64,000 bases of DNA from Nitzschia sp. DOCU1. Lineage: Eukaryota; Bacillariophyta; Bacillariophyceae; Bacillariales; Bacillariaceae. The stretch is from the NCBI GenBank assembly GCA_951394045.1, contig OX595991.1:1922001-1986000 (forward strand), read 5' to 3'. The notes under the pieces were generated by a model that saw only the letters and a list, made by a program, of their open reading frames with translations, ran no database searches and was not told where the DNA came from. Below are positions 53,777 to 64,000 of this stretch, in pieces. Position 1 is the stretch's first letter. Every line of letters begins with the position of its first letter. A program made the position numbers and the translations under genes.

Positions 53777-55593
53777 ATGCTCAACCCACGGAATGGGGTG
53801 GTGAAACAACGAACTCGAAAGCATGACGATGAAAATGATGGGCGTCTGGGGCTTTCTTTGAATTTGTCAGATTTACCGCGCTTCAACGATTCAAAGCCGA
53901 GGAGACTTCCATTGTATCAGCTCCGCAACTTGAGCAACTACACGCAGACCGGGAATCCAGCCATTGCCTTTTGGATGTCATGGTTGATTGGTAGCCTGAT
54001 GTATTTTACAAGCGAAATCGGCGATATCATACTAGGCCTTGATACTAGGCTCTTGGTTGCAGGAGAAATGATATTGCCGCACTATGGGAGCGTCGCCCCT
54101 GCAGTTCGGATAAGACCAATGATCATTGATAGTGGCCTGTATGAACTTCGTATTGAAATGGAGCAGGAAAGAGATTTTGGGGGTTTAATACTTCAAAACC
54201 GAACTTCCAACTTCAATGAACCAATTGCCATTCTGCCCGGATACTACAAAAAAGTTGCCAAAGAGAGGCAGGCATTGTTGAAGAGCATGGACATCGTCGG
54301 CGAAGATGACCGGTACCAACCCGAGTCAAGTAGGGAAGACGAGAATCCCAAGTGTCGCAAAGTAAGCTGGGTGAAGTATTTATTTCCTACGTGTAATCGC
54401 TTACACGAAAATGATCTAAGTTTCGGTGCCGTCGATCAAGACAATCTGGTATCTTACCTCAGGTAAGTGGACGGAAGAACAACGGCGATTTCAATCAACA
54501 GAGAACAAAACTTACGGAACGACAAAGCTCGGGAACTTCTCGAGATGCTTTCTTGTACGAAATGAATGGGCGAATATCTGATAAAATTGTCATGAAGAAG
54601 ATGAAAATCAAAAGGCCACTGGGTGCGCGGCAAATTTCGGACGTTCGCAAAGAGGCATTGATCATGGAACGCCTTTCGTCTTCTCCCCACGTTCTTGACA
54701 TTTACGGGCATTGTGGTATCACAGTACTTGTCGAGGCCATGGTCTCTGACTTGGTCGAGGACATCGTTCCAGGAACTGGGATTGCTTCACAAAAGGAGTT
54801 GGATGTTCTTGATCGCGTCCTTCCGAGGAATAATTTTACTGTCTTCGAGAAGCTTCAGATTGCATTGGATATGGCTCTATCGCTTGCCGATCTCCATGGA
54901 TTCGAAGGCGGACCAATCTCGCATGCTGATACTCATATCGAACAATGGCTACGTGCGTCGGATGGGAGCGTGAAGTTAAACGATTTCAATAACGCCTTTG
55001 AGCCAAAGTGGGACGAAAAAAAGCAAGAGTACTGCGACAGAACTGGAACCTATGGGGACGTCTACCGATCACCCGAAGAATACTCAAATGGACCACAAAA
55101 TGAGTCAGTGGACGTGTTTGCATTTGGCAACAACATCTATACGTTGGTAGGTTGATAATGCGATGGATTGTATCAGAGTGTGAACGAAATCTTTTTAATC
55201 TCACTCCTGGGTTCCTTTCAGATCACCGGTCTTTGGCCGCACTACGATGCAGACGCTCAGCGGATACCCCATGCCAAGACCCGAGTGAGTCACTATGCAG
55301 CGCATTTCGACGAGATCTATCGTCGCCTACAGGAAATCTTACAATTCTCATTTCGATATTAGGAACACATTATAGCCGGGAAGCTTCCGTACGTTGATTC
55401 ACGGTACCGTGAACGAAGCTTCATTGAGGGCAGGCTGGTGGAGATAATGGAGCGTTGTTGGGCTTTCGATAGAATCAATCGCCCTTCTATCTTTGAAATC
55501 GTCTCGTTCCTACAGGATACTGTGAGAAAGGCGGCCAATGTTGTGGAAATGAAGGCTTCAGATCATATCAATACGACTGTACCACAGACATAG
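53777..55593 (+). CDS. Kinase-like type II membrane protein, copy A
   Basis: Exons 53777-54462, 54528-55146, 55222-55284 and 55363-55593 give 532 residues; all introns are GT-AG and lie at the same positions as in copies B and C. After a basic N-terminus there is one membrane segment (about residues 66-88), then a 130-residue unknown region and a kinase-like domain. Kinase landmarks: SSGTSRDAF in place of the Gly loop, IVMKKMKIK with a beta-3-like Lys, EALIMERLSSSPHVLDIYG (helix C Glu), the catalytic-loop analogue ISHADTHIEQWL, LNDFNNAF in place of DFG, RSPEEY, VDVFAFGNNIYTL and ITGLWPHYD, and a C-terminal SFIEGRLVEIMERCW with RPSIFEIVSFL. The Asp of the HxD is kept, Asn is replaced by Gln, and DFG is DFN. 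The least similar of the three intact copies. Confidence 0.8.
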
Positions 55594-56253
55594 AAACCCC
55601 CAAGCTTTGCCTGCTGATTCCGTCAAATGAGTTAGCGACGAGACAGGTGAAATTCAAACTAATAGACTTCTCAGTACGAAGAGATGTCTACTCATGATGG
55701 GACACCATCGCGGCCTATTATTCTATCTGGCGCTATAACTTTCTTCCTTCACGTCCTACTGTACTACTGTAGCTTGAGACAGTGAATATCCTTCTCGTGG
55801 CCTGCTTCCCGCCCTGCTCCTGCTGCTTTAACCTCTCCCGGCCATTACTACTACTGTGAACTCGAGCGGTGAAAATGGTCACGTTAGTCGATTTTTCGAC
55901 TGACGACTAAAAAGAGCGCGCGCCTGCCTCCGCAGAATCTTGGTCCGCCCGCACGATCGCAATCCGTCAAATCCGTCCGTTGAAGCAAGCAAGATAGAGC
56001 GCGCGTGCTTCAGACGAAGTTTTCTTCCGAAGCACCTCTCCCACTCATCACACTGTCAACAGGCAGCAGCCAGTCTTACTATCAACTACTCTACCTTTGC
56101 GTCCAAGTTTGGAGGCTCTCTAAAATTGGTGGTAGTAGTGGGGAAACGGAAGGAATTTCGCTGTTTCTGCAACTTGGGAGTCACACTGACCCCTGGAACG
56201 AGAGTTGAATTTCCCCAGTTGCGTTACATAACCGATGAAACAGGAATTGAACC
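55594..56253. other. Spacer between kinase-like copies A and B
   Basis: No gene recognised. The last ~35 bp before the copy B ATG closely match the same region before copy C, so the duplication extended into the 5' UTR. Confidence 0.5.
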
Positions 56254-58117
56254 ATGAGGAGGTCGACAAATCCAAGTCTAGCAAATCGATCCCTGGATCC
56301 GAAACTGGGTTTCAAGCAACACATTCGGCGACAGTTGAACAATGACGAGCTTCCAACCTTGCACATGCCCGACTTGCCAGCAAGTCCGGACGAGAGAAAA
56401 CCGAAACGACTGCCATGGGATAAGGTCAACTGGCGGACCTACACGCGGAGCGGAAATGTATCTATGCTGTTTTGGATAAGCTTGGTTATGTTGACGATAC
56501 TTTTCTTTGCCGAAGACATGGGATCCTTCATCGTAAACTCAACGACCAGGATCCTTCAAAGAACTGCTGGAGTTGAGGAGGAGGAGCTGAGAATCGTTTT
56601 CGACCCTTCCGTGGCAGTACAAGTAAATCACAAACACGTTCTTCTTACGCTGCCCCTTTCCGCTCGGGGTGACAGAGATTTTGCGGAGCTGAGCTTCAGA
56701 CCCCGCAAGGCTTTCGCTGATCCTATACCCATTGAGGACAATATCGACGCTGAGCAGTGGCGAAAAGCATTCTTGGAGGGAATGGACGATGGTCGTAAAG
56801 ACAAGGATGACTCTGAAACCTGTCGGGCAGTGAGCTGGTATTCTCTCAGTTTCCCCACTTGCAATCAGGTGCACGAAAAAGCGATCGAAAGATTGCAAGA
56901 CGAGGGATACGACGTTTCCTATCTCAAGTAAGTACCTGGCGGCCACACAGTACTAGGATGACTGAGGTTCAATCTATTCTCCTTGGACTTTATGGCACCT
57001 CACGCCATTTTCATGTACCTTTCTGCGATACTGTAGTTCGGGGTCCTTTCGAGACGCATTCCGGTTCCAGCGGCAAAATCCCGACGATAATTTCGTCTTG
57101 AAGCGGATGAAGTTCTGGATCACGATGACTAGCAGCACTACTACAAAGATACATAGGGAAGCAATCATGATGGAGCGACTATCCCATTCACCTCGTATCT
57201 TGGATATTTATGGATACTGTGGTACTTCTGTTTTCATTGAGACGATGGCGTCTGACTTGAACCACAAAATTATCATCGACGACGATAGCGAGGGTCTCGC
57301 GTCGCAGAAGGAACTCGACAAACTCGACAATGTATATCCACTCAATAATTTGACGGCCAGCGAAAAGCTTGAGATATCTTTGGCGATGGCGAGGTCATTG
57401 GCAGACCTTCATGGATTTGAGGGAGGTCCTATCGTTCACGGTGATACGCATATTGAGCAGTGGCTGATCGCACCGGATGGAAGTGTCAAACTGAACGATT
57501 TCAACAACGCCAAAGAACCCAAGTGGAATGAAAAAGAGCAACAGTATTGCTTGACTTATGGTTCATGGTCTGATGAGTTTTACAGATCGCCGGAAGAATA
57601 CAGCGGGGAGGCCCAAGACGAATCGGTTGATACATATGCGCTGGGAAGTAACATCTATACAATGGTGAGTGCTTTGAGATACGGTTGAAGGAGATGATAT
57701 GGTGACAATGATGGCAGAACTAAAATCGTCTTGCTGTCAGCTGACGGGGCTGTGGCCATTCTATGACGAGCAATTCCATGGAGTCATGGACGACGACAAT
57801 GCTAGACACAAGCTTTATGTAAGTTCGAAGTGCCCTCCCTATCCCAGGGGTTTGCAAAATGTGATGCCCGCTTACCCCGTGTTGTCTTTTAGGATGCAAT
57901 CACTGATGGGAAGAGGCCATTTATCGATCCTCGGTATCGGACACGTAGCTTCATTGAGGGAAAGCTAGTGGAAGTTATGGAAAGATGTTGGGCTGGCGAT
58001 CGGAAAATGCGACCTTCCATTTTTGAAGTGGTTTCTATTTTGGAGAATATCAAAACGGAAACGATCCGTCGAGGGGAGCTGCACAACTCGACGCTTATCA
58101 AAATCACAATACCATAG
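56254..58117 (+). CDS. Kinase-like type II membrane protein, copy B
   Basis: Exons 56254-56927, 57037-57664, 57741-57818 and 57893-58117 give 534 residues. N-terminal 65 residues end in a strongly basic stretch (KRLPWDKVNWRTYTR), followed by a membrane segment (MLFWISLVMLTILFFA, about 70-86) and then EDMGS, so the positive-inside rule predicts N-in, C-out. A potential N-glycosylation site, NST, lies just after. The region to 224 is unknown. The kinase-like domain: LNSGSFRDAF, NFVLKRMKFW, EAIMMERLSHSPRILDIYGY, VHGDTHIEQWL, LNDFNNAKEPKW, RSPEEYSG, VDTYALGSNIYTM, LTGLWPFYDE, RSFIEGKLVEVMERCW and RPSIFEVVSIL. The lack of canonical HRD..N and DFG makes activity uncertain. Near-identical to copy C over parts of exon 2. 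Confidence 0.85.
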
Positions 58118-59145
58118 CCACCATTCTCCACGTTGGTGTTCCCGAAGGGGGGTACGACTTGCGCGGAGCAAAGTAATATTGGGTTCGTTGCATCATTTGA
58201 CGCTGTCGATCACTACTATCAGTATGCCAGTGGTGTATTGAGACGCCCATCGACTTCTACCACGAGCATTTATGTTTTTTTCTTCACTTGTATCTGTTGC
58301 GACTGGTTTTCACAGTCCCCTGGTAGGCCGTTCAGGACGATCTCTAGTGTCTCGTGTGAACTGCGACGCGGTACACGTCCTGCAGGTTAAATCATGACAA
58401 AGACTCCAGTGTTTGGGTAGCAGCATTTGTCACACTGTCTTTTAAAATGGTGTCGGCGTTGTGAGTATAGCGGCCAGAGTAGTGAAGTCAAGGTTTCTAC
58501 AAGAGCCAGGCAATCGCACCATGGTGACAACGTGTCACTTGCAGGGAATGAAGGGAGCTACAGCTTGGAGAAAAGCCAAACCCACCACCAGCAACAGTGC
58601 TTCTCGAGCTACTTGTTGTCCATCATGTATCTCCATATGATGTCACACAGCTTACTTCTCTCTGGTGCTTTGATTTACTACTACGTACTCGTACTTCCAT
58701 GTCGGTGGCGTTCACCACCCGAGCTATCTCCTACCGGTAGATTTCCCCGTGGTTCGACTCGATCGACTGCGCCTTACCGGCAGAAATGACGGCGCGCGCC
58801 GCCAGCCAATGACGAAAACCTTGCATGTCATGAGGGCGCATCATACGCAAAAACCCACGCGATCACCATCGAACGGGCACAACACATCTTTCAATTTTAC
58901 GGCACCTGCCTTCCCAACAAAAAAGTCGCATTGCTTTGCCTTTCGCATCTGTGGACCAATACATCGCCACAACTCTGGCTGCCTTGGCCTCCTTTGGAAG
59001 CTCTTTGAAAGTTGGCAGTACTGCGTATCAGAAGCAAATTTTGCGATTCTGCAACCTGGGAGAGCCATTGCCTTGACCACGGGAACGAGATTTGATTCCC
59101 CGCTCGAGATACCTCTTATAGAGCCAATGACACAGGAATTGTGCC
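58118..59145. other. Spacer between kinase-like copies B and C
   Basis: No gene recognised. It holds CTACCGGTAG at 58731-58740 and a related TTACCGGCAG at 58773-58782. The last ~35 bp resemble the copy B leader. Confidence 0.5.
58731..58740. repeat. Palindrome CTACCGGTAG upstream of kinase-like copy C
   Basis: A perfect copy of the 10-bp palindrome, 406 bp before the copy C start. It is one of four perfect copies in the window. Confidence 0.6.
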
Positions 59146-60993
59146 ATGAGGAGGTCGACAAATCCTAGTCTAGCAAATCGATCGCTAGATCCGAAACTGG
59201 GTTTCAATCAACACGGTCAGCGACAGTTGAACAATGACGAGCTTCCAACCTTGCACATGCCCGACTTGCCAGCAAGTCCGGACGAGAGAAAACCGAAACG
59301 ACTGCCATGGGTTCAAGTCAACTGGAGGGCCTACACTTGGAGTGGAAATTCAGCTATGCTGTTTTGGATAAGCTTGGTCGTGTTGACGATACTTTTCTTT
59401 GCCGAAGACATGGGATCCTTCATCGTAAACTCAACGACCAGGATCCTTCAAAGAACTGCTGGAGTCGAGGACGAGCTGAGAATCGTTTTCGACCCTTCCG
59501 TGGCAGTAAAAGTAGATCGCGAACACGTTCTTCTTAAGATTGGAGCTCGGGGTCCAAGAGAGTTTGGGGGTCTAGAGTTCAAACCCCGCCACCCTTTCAC
59601 CGATCCTATGCCCATTGAGGACTACATCGACGCTGAGCATTGGCGAGAAGCATTTTTGAAGAGTATGAACGACGGCGGTAAAGACAAAGAAGAATCTCAA
59701 ACCTGTCGGCCAGTGAGCTGGTTTTCTCTTACTTTCCCCAGTTGTAATCAAATTCACGAAAAAACAATCGAAAGATTGCAAGACGAGGGATACGACGTTT
59801 CCTATCTCAAGTAAGTGTTTCCCGGCCACGTAGGATGAGGTTCAAATTATTCTCCTTGGACTTCCTGGCACCTCACACCATTTTTATAATGTTTTTGCGA
59901 CACTGTAGTTCGGGGACCTTTCGAGACGCATTCCGGTTCCAGCGACAAAATCCTGACGATAATTTCGTCTTAAAAAGGGTGAGACTGTGGATTACGATGC
60001 ATGAAAATGATCCTGTTCCCAGAGTCCGTAGGGAAGCGATCTTCATGGAGCGACTATCCCATTCACCTCGTATCTTGGATATTTATGGTTATTGTGGATC
60101 CTCCGTATTCGTGGAGCCAATGGCGTCTGATTTGAGCCACAGAATTATCATCGACGACGATAGCGAGGGTCTCGCGTCACAGAAGGAACTCGACAAACTC
60201 GACAATGTATATCCACTCAATAATTTGACGGCCAGCGAAAAGCTTGAGATATCTTTGGCGATGGCGAGGTCATTGGCAGACCTTCATGGATTTGAGGGAG
60301 GTCCTATCGTTCACGGCGACACGCACATTGAGCAGTGGCTGATCGCACCGGATGGAAGCGTCAAACTGAACGATTTCAACAACGCCAAAGAACCCAAGTG
60401 GAATGAAAAAGAGCAACAATATTGCTTGACTTTTGCTTGGTGGGATGATGAGTTTTACAGACCGCCGGAAGAATACAGCGGGGAGGCCCAAGACGAATCG
60501 GTTGATACATATGCGCTGGGAAGTAACATCTATACCATGGTGAGTGCTTTGATATACGGTTGAAGGAGATGATATGGTGACAATGATGGCAGAACTAAAA
60601 TCGTCTTGCTGTCAGCTGACGGGGCTGTGGCCATTCTATGACGAACTATTTCATGGAGCATTCGAGAACTCCAAAGCTGCAGACAAGCTCTATGTAAGTT
60701 TGAAGGGGTCATCAATATTGCCGTGGTTAGCAAAATGTGATGCCCGCTTACCCCGTGCTGTCTTTTAGGATGCAATCATTCATGGGAAGAGGCCATTTAT
60801 CGATCCTCGGTATCGTACACGGAGTTTCATTGAGGGAAAGCTAGTAAAAGTTATGGAACGATGTTGGGCTGGCGATCGGAGAATGCGACCTTCCATGTTT
60901 GAAGTGGTTTCTACTTTGGAGAATATCAAAACGGAAGCGATACGTCTAGGGGAGCTACACAACTCGACGCTTATCAAAATCACGATACCATAG
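59146..60993 (+). CDS. Kinase-like type II membrane protein, copy C
   Basis: Exons 59146-59810, 59909-60539, 60616-60693 and 60769-60993 give 532 residues. Architecture and introns equal copy B; the first 55 residues differ at only two positions, while the extracytosolic region after the membrane segment differs more (VEDELRIVF, KIGARGPREF, EFKPRHPFTD). Exon 2 landmarks: SGTFRDAFRF, NFVLKRVRLW, EAIFMERLSHSPRILDIYGY, VHGDTHIEQWL, LNDFNNAKEPKW and FYRPPEEYSG, where copy B has RSPEEY. Ends with SFIEGKLVKVMERCW and RPSMFEVVSTL. The change of the activation-segment Ser to Pro may alter any regulation. It shares a 174-nt block with copy B that is nearly identical, including at third positions. Confidence 0.85.
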
Positions 60994-61800
60994 CTTATTT
61001 TCCAGCTCGAATGTAGAGCATGGGCGGAGTGATGTATCCTTGGACATCCGTCGTCGGTGGTTGTCAGCACCATCTCTCCTGTCGGTATGCCTAGCCTGGC
61101 GTATCGAGACATTAACACAAGTCGACCATCAACATCAACGCTATTTGCTTTACTCAAGGATGCGGTTGCGGTTTTTTTCCGTAGGTTCGAGGTAGCCAGT
61201 TGAGGACGCCCAAGATTTTCCTGAAACCCGCCGCGATGAACACCCGAGACAAGGTTAGGAATATAGTCCACCGTATACTACTTCTCTCTAGATTAACTAG
61301 TTTTATGAATAAACTAGAGTGCTCGACTCCCCACACAGGTGGGTAACGAGCCATATTCATTCGTATCGTACGCAATACCGTTAATAAGCAACACCGTAAA
61401 TATTCGCGGTCTTGTTAGCTCTACTTGTTTGGATGTTTGCGATGGCAGTCACACACATCTGCCGGCTCGAAACTTCCTGCCATCGTCCCTGCGATCCAGT
61501 CATGCAACATCTGCCGGCTCGAAACGTCTCGCCATCCTCGCCCTATCTCGCCAAAACCGTCCAATGCGTTGAGTCGTCCCATCTCGCAAACACATGCCGA
61601 AACGCCTCGTAGAAACGATGCCGCATCGTGGCCCTGGTACTGAAAAATTTAGCCGCCACTTCAGCCAATGAGAGAGTGCGATTACCCTGGAAAGACTCGT
61701 GAATGGACGAACCTCTCGAAACACAAAAACTGCAATAACGACAACAGCAAACCTTTTGAAGTCAAAAAAACAACATATAACTCGCCCATCAAAGCCACTA
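60994..61800. other. Spacer between the kinase-like cluster and the satellite array
   Basis: No gene recognised. A 19-bp direct repeat (ACATCTGCCGGCTCGAAAC) occurs at 61455 and 61507, 52 bp apart. Short frames without motif. Confidence 0.5.
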
Positions 61801-63890
61801 TCAAGTGTAGCCCAAGTTCAAAAGACGTAAAATTGAATTCCTGATCGAATGGTACCCTACTACACTCCGTGGTGGCAAAATCCGTGGAGCAATCGGCTGG
61901 ATTCTGAGGCCCTGTTGAGGTACTGATCGTGTTGGAGCTGGACATTGGGGACGATATCTCGCCGTCCCGATCCCAAATTCTTTGTCAAATAGGTTCCAAA
62001 GACGACAAATTGAATTCCGGATCAAATGAGACCTTGTCAGATTCGCTATCTTCAATAGTCATGGAGAAATCGCCTGGAGTCTGAGGCCCTGTTGAGGTGC
62101 TGCCTGTGTGGGGCCTTGACATGGGGGACGATATCTCGCCGTCCCGATCCCAAATTCTTTGTCAAATAGGTTCCAAAGACGACAAATTGAATTCCGGATC
62201 AAATGAGACCTTGTCAGATTCGCTATCTTCAATAGCTGTGGAGAAATCGCCTGGAGTCTGAGGCCCTGTTGAGGTGCTGCCTGTGTGGGGCTTGACATGG
62301 GGGATGATATCTCGCCGTCCCGATCCCAAATCCTTTGTCAAATAGGTTCCAAAGATGCCAAATGGAATTTCGGATCAAATGAGACCTTGTCAGATTCGCT
62401 ATCTTCAATAGCCGTGGAGAAATCGCCTGGAGTCTGAGGCCCTGTTGAGGTGCTGCCTGTGTGGGGCCTTGACATGGGGGACGATATCTCGCCGTCCCGA
62501 TCCCAAATTCTTTGTCAAATAGGTTCCAAAGACGACAAATTGAATTCCGGATCAAATGAGACCTTGTCAGATTCGCTATCTTCAATAGTCATGGAGAAAT
62601 CGCCTGGAGTCTGAGGCCCTGTTGAGGTGCTGCCTGTGTGGGGCCTTGACATGGGGGACGATATCTCGCCGTCCCGATCCCAAATTCTTTGTCAAATAGG
62701 TTCCAAAGACGACAAATTGAATTCCGGATCAAATAAGACCTTGTCAGATTCGCTATCTTCAATAGTCATGGAGAAATCGCCTGGAGTCTGAGGCCCTGTT
62801 GAGGTGCTGCCTGTGTGGGGCCTTGACATGGGGGACGATATCTCGCCGTCCCGATCCCAAATTCTTTGTCAAATAGGTTCCAAAGACGACAAATTGAATT
62901 CCGGATCAAATGAGACCTTGTCAGATTCGCTATCTTCAATAGCTGTGGAGAAATCGCCTGGAGTCTGAGGCCCTGTTGAGGTGCTGCCTGTGTGGGGCTT
63001 GACATGGGGGATGATATCTCGCCATCCCGATCCCAAATCCTTTGTCAAATAGGTTCCAAAGATGCCAAATGGAATTTCGGATCGAAGGGTGCTTTGCTAC
63101 ATTACTTGGGGGCAATATCCGTGGAGAAATCGCCTGGAGTCTAAGGCCCTCTTGAGGCCCTTCACGCTTTGATGCTTGACGTGGCGGACGATTTCTTGTC
63201 AACCAAAACGGCTATCGAATGCAAACTAGTTTCCATAGATGCCTAATTTAATTCTACATTGAATGAGACTCTATCAGACTCGCTATCATCAATAGTCAAG
63301 TCGCTATCACCTGAATACTGGAGTCATCTCAAGCTCCTGCATTCCTGCCAATGCCTTACATGGTGGGCAATATCTTGCCAGCCGAAGGGGCTATCGAATG
63401 TGGACCAGTTTCAAATACTCTAAAATTGAATTCTGCATCGAATGAGATCTTGTAAGATTCGCTATCTTTAATATTCGACATGCTATGGCCTGAATTCTGG
63501 TGTCATATTGCGCTTCAGCACTTGCTGATGCTCCACATGGCGGATGATTAATAGCTCATCAACGGAAGCTGTTATCGAACGTGGACCAGTTTCAAAAGAA
63601 TGCAAAATTCAATTCCGCTTCGACTGATACCCTATGGGATTTGCTAGCATCAATAGTCGAGAAGATATTACCTGAATTCTGGGTCAGCTGCATCAGCAGC
63701 AGCAGGCGCTGATGCCTGACATGGGGACGATAGCTCATCAACCGAAGCCACTATCGAGTGTGGACTAGTTTCATAAGACGCCAAATTAAATTCCTCGTTG
63801 AATGAGACCTTGCCAGTTTTGCCAGCATTAATAGTCGAGGAGATATCATCCAAATACTTTGGTCATCTTCACCTCAAGCCTCCTCACTTC
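61800..63890 (-). repeat. 177-bp satellite array, homogeneous core with degenerate flanks
   Basis: The marker ATTCGCTATC starts at 62041, 62218, 62394, 62571, 62748 and 62925, giving periods of 177, 176, 177, 177 and 177 bp. The core (about 61960-63090) is very similar between copies. Diverged copies flank it: one at 61800-61960 and about four at 63090-63890. On the minus strand a shared frame can be traced in both core and flanks: SFDPEFNLSSLEP in the core, SFNEEFNLASYETSPHSIVA at about 63800, and FDQEFNFTSFELGLHLIVA near 61820. In the core each unit has one TGA after SSLEPI, so no long protein is made. The period of 59 codons suggests the array grew from a gene for a repeat protein. Confidence 0.9.
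62041..63454. repeat. Higher-order 707-bp unit within the satellite
   Basis: Copies 1-2 (from 62041) match copies 5-6 (from 62748) in diagnostic variants, with an offset of 707 bp (four units). Copies 2 and 6 share GCTGTGGAG, a GGCTTGACATGGGGGATG variant and AAATCC in place of AAATTC. The second 707-bp unit decays after about 63090. Confidence 0.6.
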
Positions 63891-64000
63891 GTATGTGGGG
63901 TTTGGAGGCCCTAGAAGATGAATTTTTCATTTTTAACTATGTATTAGGATACACTATTGCTAAACTTAGTTAGATTTGGCCCTGAAGAGACGGAATGTGT

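Noticed and set aside
62059..63005. Two identical 79-codon minus-strand frames as genes
   Set aside because: They are the same frame of satellite copies 707 bp apart; a repeat product, not a protein with family support.
61800..63890. CRISPR array
   Set aside because: The units are contiguous 177-bp repeats without unique spacers, in a eukaryotic genome.

Overview
The window is nuclear DNA from a photosynthetic stramenopile, most likely a raphid pennate diatom. Four things point there: short GT-AG introns of roughly 60-110 nt, secretory-plus-plastid presequences with a conserved Phe after the predicted cleavage site, a secreted protein with a silaffin-type KxxK lysine cluster, and protein families I associate with diatoms. 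I could not identify the species from sequence alone. Genes lie densely on both strands. Exons given below were deduced by hand from frame continuity and splice sites.

Layout, 1-24 kb: S26 inner-membrane-peptidase-like protease (+), K+-dependent H+-pyrophosphatase (-), conserved unknown protein (-), nine-exon WDR24/GATOR2 subunit (-), GtrA-like membrane protein (+), PWI-like/RGG RNA-binding protein (+), DUF1244-MogA fusion (-), acidic disordered protein (+), D-lactate dehydrogenase (+), and a plastid-targeted fused STAR2-STAR1/FetBA ABC transporter (+).

Layout, 24-47 kb: lipocalin (+), broken phosphoglycerate kinase remnant (-), spliceosomal helicase PRP16 (+), DNA polymerase alpha catalytic subunit (+), silaffin-like lysine-rich secreted protein (+), membrane-anchored NSF-like AAA ATPase (-), GFA/CENP-V-fold protein (+), plastid-targeted unknown (-), a small membrane protein with a 106-bp 3' tandem duplication (+), PhyH-type dioxygenase (-), and a tail-anchored unknown (-).

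Layout, 47-64 kb: this part is accessory in character. It holds a four-member family of kinase-like genes, one with four in-frame stops and three intact and in tandem. GINS subunit PSF2 and long-form tRNase Z sit between the broken member and the others. The window ends in a 177-bp (59-codon) satellite array that appears to descend from a repeat-protein gene on the minus strand.

The core genes serve replication (POLA1, PSF2), RNA processing (PRP16, tRNase Z, PWI/RGG protein), TOR signalling (WDR24), membrane energetics (H+-PPase, D-LDH) and cofactor synthesis (MogA); they do not form one pathway. The most unusual local system is the kinase-like cluster. Its members have one membrane segment, a predicted lumenal or extracellular kinase fold, and altered catalytic motifs (HGD..H..Q and DFN).
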